Source: JASBTN01 sp965228805 (lineage in GTDB: Bacteria; Pseudomonadota; Alphaproteobacteria; Rhodobacterales; Rhodobacteraceae). Taken from it: 64,000 bases of DNA. The position numbers and the translations under genes are program-made. Location: positions 124,001 to 188,000 of the forward strand of contig NZ_CBDDIE010000003.1 of NCBI RefSeq assembly GCF_965228805.1. The letters are read 5' to 3'. This document shows positions 41,801 through 50,795 of the stretch, piece after piece; within the stretch, counting starts at the first letter, position 1, and the number at the start of each line of letters is the position of its first letter. The notes beneath the pieces were generated by a model. It ran no database searches and was not told the DNA's origin. It saw nothing but the letters and a program-made list of their open reading frames with translations.

Positions 41801-42432
41801 TTGGTGGCGACCAAGGGGATGCCCATCTGATAGGCCATCTCGACGAAGCCACGCTCGGTCGCCCGTTCGGCTTCGGTGGTCTTCCCCCCCTCGCCCGGAT
41901 GGCGCTGCAGCTCGACATAAAGCCGGTCACCAAAACACTTGTGCAGCCGTGCCATCAGCGCCTCGGCCTTCGGGCGCTGGCCCGAGGATAGGAGCTTCCC
42001 CACCGGCCCCTCCGGCCCGCCGGACAGGCAAATGAGCCCCACGCTGAACTCTTCCAGCTCTTCCAGCGTGACCGAAGGCAGCGCCCCGTGCTTGTCCACG
42101 TAGAGGCAGGAGTTGAGCTTCATCAGGTTCTCATACCCGCCCTCGTTCTGAGCCAGCAAAACCACCGCGGCCGGGTCGCGCGGTTTCTCTCCCGGCGCGG
42201 GCGGATCATAAGCGACATCAACCTGGCAGCCGATGATCGGCTGCACCCCGGCACCCGAGGCGATTACCGAAAACTCCAATGCCGAGAACAGGTTATTGGT
42301 GTCCGTCACGGCCACGGCGGGCATGTTTGCCTTCTCGCAGAGGCCTGCAAGTTTCTTGACCGGCACGGCCCCTTCCAGCAGGGAGTATTCGGTGTGAAGG
42401 CGGAGATGAATGAATCGGGGATCGCTGCTCAT
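38896..42432 (-). CDS. dnaE: DNA polymerase III subunit alpha
   Basis: 1178 residues from ATG 42432 (MSSDPRFIHLRLHTEYSLLEGAVPV). PHP domain at about 8-210, then the C-family polymerase core with VGPGRGSGAGSLVAYAL, PDFDIDFCMDRREEVIRY (catalytic aspartates) and GIIVYQEQVMQIAQ, helix-hairpin-helix and a C-terminal OB fold (VGKVAVIVGGLQQRKSGRG). Main replicative polymerase. Normal length. The in-frame extension to 42858 is antisense to xdhA and rejected. Divergent from xdhA. Confidence 0.97.
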   Translation of the reverse strand: MSSDPRFIHLRLHTEYSLLEGAVPVKKLAGLCEKANMPAVAVTDTNNLFSALEFSVIASGAGVQPIIGCQVDVAYDPPAPGEKPRDPAAVVLLAQNEGGYENLMKLNSCLYVDKHGALPSVTLEELEEFSVGLICLSGGPEGPVGKLLSSGQRPKAEALMARLHKCFGDRLYVELQRHPGEGGKTTEAERATERGFVEMAYQMGIPLVATNDVYFPKSDIYEAHDALICIKEGAYVDQQEPRRHLTPQHYFKSPEEMVTLFADLPEAIESTVEIAKRCAFQAYRRDPILPKFADDEVEELRRQSREGLAARLAVIPHAVSEEEYYKRLDFEMGIIESMGFPGYFLIVADFIKWGKDQGIPVGPGRGSGAGSLVAYALTITDLDPLRYSLLFERFLNPERVSMPDFDIDFCMDRREEVIRYVQEKYGRDKVGQIITFGALLSKAAVRDVGRVLQMPYGQVDRLSKLIPVEGVKPVSIEKALADEPRLREEADREEVVARLLKYGQQVEGLLRNASTHAAGVVIGDRPLDHLVPLYQDPRSDMPATQFNMKWVEQAGLVKFDFLGLKTLTVIQNAVDLIKGEGRDIHTGPDGAQLYEPPEGAVNEINAIPLDDKVTYDLYSSAKTVAVFQVESSGMMDALRRMKPTCIEDVVALVALYRPGPMENIPTYCEVKNGLKERESVHPLIDHILEETQGIIVYQEQVMQIAQVMAGYSLGGADLLRRAMGKKIKEAMDAERPKFVEGSKKNGVEQKKAMEVFDLLEKFANYGFNKSHAAAYAVVSYQTAWLKANHPVEFMAGVMNCDIHLTDKLSVYAEEVRRGLDIEIIPPCINRSIETFSVSEGRCVYALGALKNVGLEAMKLVVEGRRTDPEDPNSPDKPFVNLYDVARRVDLKRVGKRPLEMMARAGAFDVLDDNRRRVFDSLDALVNYSAAIHEQRASAQVSLFGEAGEDLPEPRLSPVGDWLPNERLAEEHKAIGFYLTGHPLDDYLPALKRKGVLTLDGLREKAEKNGAAVGKVAVIVGGLQQRKSGRGTQFFRMNISDPTGQVSGMALFPDDFEATRRVFDETLQVVMTLEGRFNEGQFDPIARSVAPIDAVVADAGGMALNVHVDRPTAIEAVASLLANAAETARGVKPGEVSLTLMDPTLPGEVDMTLGKSFPLNPQIKGAIKSITGVVHVEEV

Positions 42433-42625
42433 GACGTTCAACTTATCCCCCACCGTCACCCCGTGAAAGGGCCAATCCCCGCTACGCCCCTGCCACGAAA
42501 AACTTGCCAGATGATCAAATCTCGGCTTTCCTGTCTGCCGGAGAACAACAAATCCCGCGCCGCTTCTACGCCGCATCGAGGCTGCGCTTTTTGGGACCGA
42601 CAGGGTAAGGCGGCGGGACTTTCTG

Positions 42626-44002
42626 ATGGATATCTCCTTTCGTCTGAACGGAGAGCGTGTGTCACTGACCGGTGTGGATCCCACCCGGTCCGTTCTGGAT
42701 TTTCTGCGCGAGGACAGGGGCCTGACCGGCACCAAAGAGGGCTGCAACGAGGGTGACTGCGGCGCCTGTTCGGTCGTGGTGGGCGATGCTGCGGGCATCC
42801 GCCCACAGAACGCCTGCCTGATGATGCTGGGCCACCTGGACGGCAAGGCCTTGGTCACGGTCGAAGGCTTGGCGGCGCCCGATGGAACACCCCATCCTGT
42901 GCAACAGGCGCTGGTAGATCACCACGGCTCGCAATGCGGCTTCTGCACGCCCGGATTTGCCACGGCTCTGGCGACTGGACATCTGCATTCAACCAAGGAT
43001 ATCAAAGCATTACTGAGTGGAAATTTGTGTCGCTGCACGGGATACGCCCCCGTTCTGCGCGCCGCCGACGCCGCGGCCACCCAGGCGCCCCCACCACATC
43101 TGAAAGCGGCGCTGGAGGCCCCCAAGGCCGACGCGAGCAAGGAGGCGGGCCCGGCCTGCCCGGGCTCCGTTGACGCGCTCGCAACCCTCTACGCGGATCA
43201 TCCCGAGGCCACGCTGATCGCCGGCGCAACCGAAGTTGCGCTCGACGTGAACAAGGCGTTGAAGGACCTGCCCTTCCCGATTTTCCTTGGCCATGTCCAG
43301 GGATTCGATGAGGTCGAGATCACCGAGGGCCGGATAACCTTCGGAGCCGGAACCTCCATCGAGGCCCTGCGCCAGGTGATGTTCGACCATCATCCGGGAT
43401 TTGCCGAGATGCTGACGCGCTTCGGCTCCGCTCAGGTGCGCGCCGCCGGGACGATCGGGGGCAACGTCGCCAATGGCTCGCCAATCGCCGAGACCCCGCC
43501 ACCGCTCATTGCCCTCGGGGCCGATCTGCACCTGCGTCACCGCAATACGCGCCGCAGCCTGCCGCTTGAGGATTACTACGTTGCCTACGGCCGACAGGAC
43601 CGTATGGAGGGCGAGTTCATCGAGGCCGTTTCGATCCCCCGCCAGCCGGACAACCTGCGCAGCTACAAGATTGCGCGAAGGTTCGATCAAGATATTTCCA
43701 CGCTGCTTGGTGCCTTCAATATCCATGTAGAAGTAGGAAAAGTGCAATCTGCACGCATCGCTTTCGGCGGGATGGCAGGAGTGGTCAAACGGGCCGAAGC
43801 AGTTGAACAGGCGCTGATTGGCCAGCCTTGGACGTATGAGACGATCACTGCCGCACTTGAGGTCTTTGCCACTGATTTCACCCCGATCTCCGACCTGCGC
43901 GCGGGCGTGGATTACCGACGCGAGGTCGCGCGCAACCTGCTTCTGCGCTATTGGCACGAGGATCAGGGCACGCCCGCTGCAATCGAGGAGGTGACGCCAT
44001 GA
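42626..44002 (+). CDS. xdhA: Xanthine dehydrogenase small (FeS/FAD) subunit
   Basis: 458 residues. Two [2Fe-2S] domains: plant-type cluster ligands in EGCNEGDCGACSVVV and the second set in QCGFCTPGF and GNLCRCTGY. An FAD domain follows (LIAGATEVALDVNKAL, TFGAGTSIEALRQV, TIGGNVANGSPIAETPPPLI) plus CO-dehydrogenase flavoprotein C-terminal domain. Oxidises hypoxanthine/xanthine to urate with XdhB. First gene of xdhABC; 193-bp gap to dnaE holds its promoter, not clearly recognisable. Confidence 0.95.
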   Translation: MDISFRLNGERVSLTGVDPTRSVLDFLREDRGLTGTKEGCNEGDCGACSVVVGDAAGIRPQNACLMMLGHLDGKALVTVEGLAAPDGTPHPVQQALVDHHGSQCGFCTPGFATALATGHLHSTKDIKALLSGNLCRCTGYAPVLRAADAAATQAPPPHLKAALEAPKADASKEAGPACPGSVDALATLYADHPEATLIAGATEVALDVNKALKDLPFPIFLGHVQGFDEVEITEGRITFGAGTSIEALRQVMFDHHPGFAEMLTRFGSAQVRAAGTIGGNVANGSPIAETPPPLIALGADLHLRHRNTRRSLPLEDYYVAYGRQDRMEGEFIEAVSIPRQPDNLRSYKIARRFDQDISTLLGAFNIHVEVGKVQSARIAFGGMAGVVKRAEAVEQALIGQPWTYETITAALEVFATDFTPISDLRAGVDYRREVARNLLLRYWHEDQGTPAAIEEVTP

Positions 44003-46281
44003 GCATCGGTACGCCTCTACCCCACGATTCTGCCGCGCTGCATGTTTCAGGGTCCGCGCGCTACCTCGACGACATTCCGCTTCCGGCGAATGCGCTGCAC
44101 CTGGCCTTTGGCCTGTCCGAGGTCGCGCGCGGGCGTATCCGGGGGCTGAACCTCGATGCGGTGCGCGCGGCGCCCGGGGTCACAGCCGTCATCACCGCAG
44201 CCGATCTGCCCTTCGCCAACGACGTCTCGCCGTCGGTCCACGATGAACCTCTGCTGGCCGAGGATGAGGTCTTCTACCACGGGCAACCGATATTCCTGGT
44301 CGCCGCCGCCTCCCACCGTGCCGCCCGCAAGGCCGCACGGCTGGCCAAGATCGATATCGAGGCCCTACCTGCCCTCATCACCATCGACCAGGCCCTGGCC
44401 GCGAACAGCCGGTTCGAGGACGGGCCGGTGATCTGGCAGAATGGAGATATCGAAACCGCCCTCGCCGGGGCCGCACATGTGATCGAAGGCACGGTCGAGT
44501 TGGGCGGGCAGGAGCATTTCTACCTCGAAGGCCAGGCCGCCGCCGCGCTGCCGCAGGACAATGGTGACATGGTCGTGCACAGCTCGACCCAGCATCCGAC
44601 CGAGATCCAGCACAAGGTCGCCGAGGCCCTGGGCCTGCCGATGCATGGGGTACGGGTCGAGACCCGGCGCATGGGCGGCGGTTTCGGCGGAAAAGAAAGC
44701 CAGGGCAATGCCTTGGCCGTTGCCTGCGCCGTGGCCGCTGAGGCAACCGGGTGCGCCTGCAAGATGCGCTATGACCGGGATGACGACATGGTCATCACCG
44801 GCAAACGGCACGATTTCCGTATCACCTACCGGATCGGCGTGGACAACACCGGCCACCTCCTAGCCGTCGATTTCACCCACTTGGTGCGCTGCGGCTGGGC
44901 CCAGGATCTGAGTCTTCCTGTCGCCGACCGTGCCATGTTGCACGCCGACAATGCCTATCACATCCCCACCATGCGGATTGAAAGTCACCGGCTGAAGACC
45001 AACACCGCCAGCGCAACCGCCTTTCGCGGCTTTGGCGGCCCCCAGGGCATGTTCGGCATTGAACGGGCGCTGGACCATGTGGCGCATGAACTGAATATGG
45101 ACCCGGTCGAGCTGCGGCGGCGCAATTTCTATTCGGAACCCAATGCCCCACGCCAGAGCACCCATTACGGTATGGAGGTCGCGGATTTCGAGCTTCAGCC
45201 GATGGTGGAGGAGCTGCTGCAACGTGCGGACTACAAGACCCGTCGCGACGCCGTGGACGCCTGGAACCGTGACAACCCAGTGCTGAAGAAAGGCCTGGCG
45301 CTGAGCCCGGTGAAGTTCGGCATTTCCTTCACGCTCACCCATCTGAACCAGGCGGGCGCACTGGTGCATGTCTATCAGGACGGGTCCGTGGCGATGAACC
45401 ATGGCGGCACCGAAATGGGCCAGGGGCTGAACCAGAAAATCGCGCAAGTAGCCGCGCGCGTGTTTGGGATCGGGCTTGACCAGGTGCGCATCACGGCCAC
45501 TGATACGGCGAAAGTGCCCAATACCTCTGCCACAGCGGCCTCATCCGGATCCGATTTGAACGGCATGGCCGTGAAAATTGCCTGCGAGACGATCAAATCC
45601 CGCATCGTGCAGCATTTGTGTAAGGAACATGCCATTTCTGCCGAAGAAATCCTCTTTGAAGATGGAAAAGTGCAAGTGGGTAATCAGGTCTTTTCCTTCG
45701 CCGAAGTTGCACAAATCGCGTATCTGGCCCGGATCAGCCTATCTGCAACGGGTTATTACCGTACGCCGAAACTGTCCTGGGACCGGACCCGCGGCCAGGG
45801 CCGCCCGTTCTTCTATTTCGCCTATGGCGTGGCCGCCACCGAAGTGGTGATCGACACGCTGACCGGCGAAAACCGTATCCTGCGCGCGGACATCCTGCAT
45901 GACGCGGGCGCCAGCCTGAACCCGGCGTTGGACATCGGCCAGGTCGAGGGTGGCTATGTGCAGGGCGCGGGCTGGCTGACGATGGAGGAACTTCTGTGGG
46001 ACGACGACGGCCGCTTGCTGACCAATGCGCCCGCCACCTACAAGATCCCCACCGCGCGCGATGCGCCGGAGGTGTTCAACGTGTCGCTCTGGGATGGCGA
46101 GAACCGCGAGGAGACGATCTATCGCTCCAAGGCGGTGGGTGAGCCGCCCTTCATGCTGGGCATCAGCGCCTTCCTCGCCCTGTCCGACGCGGTGTCCGCC
46201 TGCGGTCCCGGCTATCCGGCGCTGGATGCGCCTGCCACGGCGGAGCGTATCCTGGCCGCCATCAACCGGGTGCGCGCATGA
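43999..46281 (+). CDS. xdhB: Xanthine dehydrogenase large (molybdopterin) subunit
   Basis: 760 residues from ATG 43999, overlapping the xdhA stop by 4 bp. Molybdenum hydroxylase features: HGQPIFLVAA, GGQEHFYLEGQ, MGGGFGGKES (pterin contact), TAFRGFGGPQGM, GTEMGQGLNQKIAQV and the catalytic Glu in SKAVGEPPFMLG near the C-terminus. Binds molybdenum cofactor inserted with XdhC. Cytoplasmic heterotetramer with XdhA. Confidence 0.95.
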   Translation: MSIGTPLPHDSAALHVSGSARYLDDIPLPANALHLAFGLSEVARGRIRGLNLDAVRAAPGVTAVITAADLPFANDVSPSVHDEPLLAEDEVFYHGQPIFLVAAASHRAARKAARLAKIDIEALPALITIDQALAANSRFEDGPVIWQNGDIETALAGAAHVIEGTVELGGQEHFYLEGQAAAALPQDNGDMVVHSSTQHPTEIQHKVAEALGLPMHGVRVETRRMGGGFGGKESQGNALAVACAVAAEATGCACKMRYDRDDDMVITGKRHDFRITYRIGVDNTGHLLAVDFTHLVRCGWAQDLSLPVADRAMLHADNAYHIPTMRIESHRLKTNTASATAFRGFGGPQGMFGIERALDHVAHELNMDPVELRRRNFYSEPNAPRQSTHYGMEVADFELQPMVEELLQRADYKTRRDAVDAWNRDNPVLKKGLALSPVKFGISFTLTHLNQAGALVHVYQDGSVAMNHGGTEMGQGLNQKIAQVAARVFGIGLDQVRITATDTAKVPNTSATAASSGSDLNGMAVKIACETIKSRIVQHLCKEHAISAEEILFEDGKVQVGNQVFSFAEVAQIAYLARISLSATGYYRTPKLSWDRTRGQGRPFFYFAYGVAATEVVIDTLTGENRILRADILHDAGASLNPALDIGQVEGGYVQGAGWLTMEELLWDDDGRLLTNAPATYKIPTARDAPEVFNVSLWDGENREETIYRSKAVGEPPFMLGISAFLALSDAVSACGPGYPALDAPATAERILAAINRVRA

Positions 46282-47270
46282 GCTTCGACCTGGACATCCT
46301 GCGCGCCGCTGTGGCGCGCCATGGCCGGGTCGCGCGGGTGGTGGTGGCGGATGTGGTCGGCTCCGCCCCGCGCGAAGTCGGGGCGGCAATGCTGGTCTGG
46401 ACCGAGGACGGCACGACCTGCCAATCCGGCACCATCGGCGGCGGTGAGCTTGAATTGCGCGCCGCCGAACGCGCGCTGTCCGCCCCTTTCGTTGAGCGCA
46501 TTCCCCTGGGTCCATCTTTGGGCCAATGCTGCGGCGGGGCGGTTACCTTGCTCTGCGAACACTTCGACGCAGATACCCTCGAACCTCTTGAAAACCAACA
46601 GGTTCACACCCGCAGCCTCACCGGAACCGAGATGCCGCTGGCGGTCAAGCGCCTGATCTCGCAGGCCCGCAACCAAGGCAACCAACCCGCACCGCAAACC
46701 CTGCAAGGGTGGTTCATCGAACCGATCAACCGGACCCGCATGCCGCTCTGGATCTATGGCGCAGGCCATGTCGGACGGGCCATCGTGAGCGTCCTGGCGC
46801 CGCTTGATCATTTCGACGTGACCTGGGTGGATACCGGGCCGGAACGGTTCCCTACGGAGCTGCCACAAGGCGTCACCGCCCTGCCGACACCGCATCCCGA
46901 CCGCGCCACCGCCTTGGCGCCGGATCAGGCACGGCACTTGATCCTGACCTATTCGCACACGCTGGACCTGGCACTGTGTCACGCGATTCTCTCGCGGCCC
47001 TTCGAAAGCGCGGGCCTGATCGGTAGCGCAACGAAGTGGTCCCGTTTTCGTGCCCGTCTGGCCGCCATGGGCCACGCGGAAGCGCAAATTTCACGCATCG
47101 CCTGTCCAATTGGCGACCCATCCTTGGGCAAAGCGCCGCAGGCCATTGCGGTCGGGGTCGCCGCCGCGCTACTGAAAGACGCGGCCCAACAGGACAATGA
47201 CAATGGACAGGCCAACAGGGGACAAGTCTTTGACGACACAGGGGATGGCAGACGTACTGCTGAATCTTGA
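46278..47270 (+). CDS. xdhC: XdhC, molybdenum cofactor insertion factor
   Basis: 330 residues. N-terminal XdhC_CoxI domain (HGRVARVVVADVVGSAPREV, GTIGGGELELRA, LGQCCGGAV) and a C-terminal Rossmann-type domain (IYGAGHVGRAIV). Binds and delivers sulfurated Moco to XdhB. ATG overlaps the xdhB stop; its 3' end overlaps the next ABC gene. Confidence 0.93.
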   Translation: MSFDLDILRAAVARHGRVARVVVADVVGSAPREVGAAMLVWTEDGTTCQSGTIGGGELELRAAERALSAPFVERIPLGPSLGQCCGGAVTLLCEHFDADTLEPLENQQVHTRSLTGTEMPLAVKRLISQARNQGNQPAPQTLQGWFIEPINRTRMPLWIYGAGHVGRAIVSVLAPLDHFDVTWVDTGPERFPTELPQGVTALPTPHPDRATALAPDQARHLILTYSHTLDLALCHAILSRPFESAGLIGSATKWSRFRARLAAMGHAEAQISRIACPIGDPSLGKAPQAIAVGVAAALLKDAAQQDNDNGQANRGQVFDDTGDGRRTAES

Positions 47271-48783
47271 AGGGCTCAGGAAGGCCTATCCGGGGGTGGT
47301 GGCGAATGACGATGTGTCCTTCGCGATCCGCCCCGGCGAGGTGCATGCGCTTCTGGGGGAAAACGGCGCGGGGAAATCGACCCTGGTCAAGATGATCTAT
47401 GGGCTGGTGAAGCCCGATGCGGGCGCCATGACCCTGAACGGTGAAAGCTTCATCCCCGCCAACCCGGCCGCCGCCCGGGCCGCGGGCGTCGCGATGGTGT
47501 TTCAGCATTTTTCGCTTTTCGATGCGTTGAACGTGGCCGAGAACATCGCCTTGGGCATGGATAACCCCCCGCCGCAACGCGAACTGTCGGCGCGCATCCG
47601 CAAGGTCAGCCAGGACTACGGCCTGCCGCTGGATCCGGAGCGGGTGGTGGGCGACCTGTCCGCAGGCGAACGCCAGCGGGTCGAGATCATTCGCTGCCTC
47701 TTGCAGGACCCGAAACTCTTGATCATGGACGAACCCACCTCGGTGCTGACACCGCAGGAGGTCGAGATCCTGTTTCACACCCTTCGCAAGTTGACCTCGG
47801 AAGGCACGGCAATTCTGTATATTTCTCATAAGCTTGAGGAAATCCGTGCACTCTGTGAACATGCGACGATCCTGCGGCTGGGCAAGGTGGTGGACACCTG
47901 CGACCCGCGCGAGAAATCGGCGCGCCAACTGGCCGAGATGATGGTGGGCACCTCGTTACATGTGCCGGAACGCAAGCCCGCGCAGGCCACGCGACTGGTG
48001 CTGGAGGTTGATGGGCTGAATATGGCAAGCCCCGGCGAGTTCGGCACCGATCTGAGGAACATCAACCTGCAGGTTTTCGGCGGCGAGGTGCTGGGCATCG
48101 GCGGTGTCGCGGGCAATGGGCAGGACGAGCTGCTGCTGGCGCTGTCAGGCGAGCTTCTCTGCCCCGGCGCGATCCGGCTGATGGGGCAGGACGTGGGGCA
48201 TCTTGGCCCGAACCAGCGTCGCGCCAAGGGACTTCTGGCCGCTCCGGAGGAACGACTGGGGCACGCCGCCGCGCCGGACATGTCCCTGACAGAAAACGCG
48301 CTTTTGACCGGCTCCTTGCGCAAACACCTGGCCGAAAACGGGTTCATCAAGTGGAGTGCCGCCGAGGCCTTCGCCCTGCGCATCATCGAGAACTTCGACG
48401 TGCGCACCCCGGGGCCTGAGAATGCCGCGCGTTCCCTGTCCGGCGGCAATCTGCAGAAATTCGTCATCGGGCGTGAGATCATGCAGCGGCCGGAGGTGCT
48501 GGTGGTGAACCAGCCGACCTGGGGCGTGGATGCCTCGGCGGCCGCCGACATCCGCCAGGCGCTCTTGGACCTGGCCCATCACGGCGCCGCCGTGGTGGTG
48601 ATCAGCCAGGACCTGGACGAGCTGATGGAGGTGGCTGACCGGTTCACCGCCCTCAATGAAGGTCGGTTGGCCGATCCGGTGCCCACCGCCGGGCTGACGG
48701 TCGAGGATATCGGCCTGATGATGGGCGGCGCCCATGACATGAAGGACATTGCGCCTGAGCAAGCGGTAGGAGGTGACGCATGA
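47245..48783 (+). CDS. BMP-type nucleoside/purine ABC transporter ATPase (two domains)
   Basis: 512 residues with two ABC domains as in RbsA/YufO-type proteins. Domain 1: Walker A GENGAGKST, signature LSAGERQRV, Walker B LLIMDEP. Domain 2: degenerate P-loop GGVAGNGQDE, signature LSGGNLQKF and VLVVNQP, the usual asymmetry. Start ATG 47245 (MADVLLNLEGLRKAYPG) is preferred; an earlier ATG at 47197 would add 16 residues within xdhC. Cotranscribed with xdhABC, which points to purine or nucleoside import. Followed by two permeases and a BMP protein. Confidence 0.92.
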   Translation: MADVLLNLEGLRKAYPGVVANDDVSFAIRPGEVHALLGENGAGKSTLVKMIYGLVKPDAGAMTLNGESFIPANPAAARAAGVAMVFQHFSLFDALNVAENIALGMDNPPPQRELSARIRKVSQDYGLPLDPERVVGDLSAGERQRVEIIRCLLQDPKLLIMDEPTSVLTPQEVEILFHTLRKLTSEGTAILYISHKLEEIRALCEHATILRLGKVVDTCDPREKSARQLAEMMVGTSLHVPERKPAQATRLVLEVDGLNMASPGEFGTDLRNINLQVFGGEVLGIGGVAGNGQDELLLALSGELLCPGAIRLMGQDVGHLGPNQRRAKGLLAAPEERLGHAAAPDMSLTENALLTGSLRKHLAENGFIKWSAAEAFALRIIENFDVRTPGPENAARSLSGGNLQKFVIGREIMQRPEVLVVNQPTWGVDASAAADIRQALLDLAHHGAAVVVISQDLDELMEVADRFTALNEGRLADPVPTAGLTVEDIGLMMGGAHDMKDIAPEQAVGGDA

Positions 48784-49865
48784 TCCGCCTGGAAAAACGC
48801 CCCTCTCCGTCCAGGTTCTGGGCCGGTGTCACGCCGATCCTGGCCGTCATTGCAACGATGATCGCGGGCGGCATCCTGTTTACCTTCCTCGGAAAAGACC
48901 CAATCGAGGCCATTCGCACAATCTTCTGGGACCCGCTGTTTCACGAGACCTTCGGCCCTTACTCCCGCCCGCAACTGCTGGTGAAAGCCGGGCCGCTGAT
49001 CCTGATTGCCATCGGCCTGTCGCTGGGATTTCGCGCAGGCATCTGGAACATCGGTGCGGAAGGCCAATACATCATGGGTGCCATCTGCGGCGCCGGTGTC
49101 GGCCTGGCCTTTTACCCCTCCGAGAGCTTCCTGATCTTCCCGGCCATGGTGCTGGCGGGCGCGCTTGGCGGCTGGGCCTGGGCGATGATCCCCGGCATCC
49201 TGAAAACCAAGTTCGGCACCAATGAGATCCTGGTCAGCCTGATGCTGGTCTATGTGGCGGAAAGCTGGTTGGCCTCGGTCAGCCAGGGTCTTCTGCGCAA
49301 CCCCGATGGCATGGGCTTCCCCGGCAGCCGCAACTTCAAGGACTTCCCGGCGGGACACAATGCCGAGATCATCGCGAACTCCGGTATGCATTGGGGCGTC
49401 GTTGCCGCCTTCATCGCGGTCATCTTCGCCTATGTGCTGCTGACGCGGCATATGCTGGGGTTCCAGGTGCGCCTGACCGGCGAAGCCCCGCGCGCGGCGC
49501 GGTTCGCAGGGGTGAACCCGACCCGCCTGGTGCTGTTCTGCCTGGGCATGTCCGGAGCTCTGGCGGGCATGGCCGGGCTGTTCGAAGTCTCGGGTCCCTC
49601 CGGACAGGTCACCATCGACTTCGGCTCGGGTTACGGCTTTACCGCGATCATTGTCGCATTCCTGGGGCGTCTGCACCCCATTGGCATCCTGCTAGCGGGG
49701 CTGCTCATGGCACTGACCTACATTGGTGGAGAGTTGGCGCAGCTGATGCTGGGCCTGCCCGCAGCGGCCATCCAGATGTTCCAGGGCATGCTGCTGTTCT
49801 TCCTGCTCGCCATGGACGTGCTGTCGAACTACCGCATTCGGTTTGCCTGGAAGGAGGCGGCGTGA
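48780..49865 (+). CDS. BMP-type nucleoside ABC transporter permease 1
   Basis: 361 residues, branched-chain/ribose-type permease (BPD_transp_2) with about ten helices. IGLSLGFRAGIWNIGAEGQYIMGAI and GTNEILVSLMLVYVA are the family motifs; LLTRHMLGFQVRLTGEAPRAARFAGVN is the coupling region. ATG overlaps the ATPase stop by 4 bp and its stop overlaps the next ATG by 1 bp. Confidence 0.92.
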   Translation: MIRLEKRPSPSRFWAGVTPILAVIATMIAGGILFTFLGKDPIEAIRTIFWDPLFHETFGPYSRPQLLVKAGPLILIAIGLSLGFRAGIWNIGAEGQYIMGAICGAGVGLAFYPSESFLIFPAMVLAGALGGWAWAMIPGILKTKFGTNEILVSLMLVYVAESWLASVSQGLLRNPDGMGFPGSRNFKDFPAGHNAEIIANSGMHWGVVAAFIAVIFAYVLLTRHMLGFQVRLTGEAPRAARFAGVNPTRLVLFCLGMSGALAGMAGLFEVSGPSGQVTIDFGSGYGFTAIIVAFLGRLHPIGILLAGLLMALTYIGGELAQLMLGLPAAAIQMFQGMLLFFLLAMDVLSNYRIRFAWKEAA

Positions 49866-50788
49866 TGGACCTTGGACAAATCAATCCAATCCTGCTGATC
49901 GCCTCCCTGATGGTGGCGGCGACCCCGATCCTTCTTGCGGCCATTGGCGAAGCCGTGGTCGAAAAGGCGGGCGTGCTGAACCTGGGCGTCGAGGGCATGA
50001 TGATCACCGGCGCGGTGGTGGGCTTTGCCATCGGCGTCAACACGAGCAGCCCGGCCTTGGGTTTCGTCGGCGCAGCTTTCGCGGGCGCGGCTCTGTCGAT
50101 GCTCTTTGCCGTGCTGGTGCTGTTTCTGCTGTCCAACCAGGTCGCCACCGGGCTGGGCCTGACGCTCTTCGGGCTGGGCCTGTCTTCACTGATTGGTAAG
50201 CCCTACGAGGGCATGAAGGTGCCGACGCTGGCAAAATGGGACATTCCGCTCTTGTCCGACATCCCGGTCCTGGGACCGATCCTCTTCAATCACGACCCGA
50301 TGGTTTACGTGAGCCTGATCCTGATCGCCGCGGTTTGGTACGTGCTGAAATTCACCCGTGCCGGGCTGATCCTGCGCGCTGTGGGCGAGAATCATGATGC
50401 AGCGCACCAGCTGGGCTACAAGGTCGTGCGCGTGCGCATGATGGCGATTGGCTTCGGTGGTGCCTGTGCAGGGCTGGGCGGGGCCTATATCTCGCTCGTG
50501 CGCGTACCGCAGTGGGTCGAGGGCATGACCGCGGGCGCGGGCTGGATCGCGCTGGCGATCGTGGTCTTCGCCTCCTGGCGGCCCTGGCGGGTGCTGCTGG
50601 GCGCTTATCTGTTCGGCGGCATCACCGTGTTGCAGTTGAACCTGCAGGCCGCGGGCGTGGCCATCCCGGTCGAATACCTATCCATGTCGCCCTATGTCAT
50701 CACGATCCTCGTGCTGGTCGCCATCTCGCTCAAGGGCAAGCACGGCGCGCCAGGCAGCCTGGGCCGTATCTTCCACGCATCGCATTGA
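49865..50788 (+). CDS. BMP-type nucleoside ABC transporter permease 2
   Basis: 307 residues from ATG 49865. IGEAVVEKAGVLNLGVEGMMITGA is the signature of the second permease in YufPQ/NupPQ-type systems, and AGLILRAVGENHDAAHQLGYKV the coupling loop. Pairs with permease 1 in the inner membrane. Followed after 7 bp by a potassium-channel gene and then the binding protein. Confidence 0.92.
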   Translation: MDLGQINPILLIASLMVAATPILLAAIGEAVVEKAGVLNLGVEGMMITGAVVGFAIGVNTSSPALGFVGAAFAGAALSMLFAVLVLFLLSNQVATGLGLTLFGLGLSSLIGKPYEGMKVPTLAKWDIPLLSDIPVLGPILFNHDPMVYVSLILIAAVWYVLKFTRAGLILRAVGENHDAAHQLGYKVVRVRMMAIGFGGACAGLGGAYISLVRVPQWVEGMTAGAGWIALAIVVFASWRPWRVLLGAYLFGGITVLQLNLQAAGVAIPVEYLSMSPYVITILVLVAISLKGKHGAPGSLGRIFHASH

Positions 50789-50795
50789 GGCGCAA

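Noticed and set aside
42433..42858. N-terminal extension of dnaE
   Set aside because: Would be antisense to xdhA; the conserved N-terminus begins at 42432.
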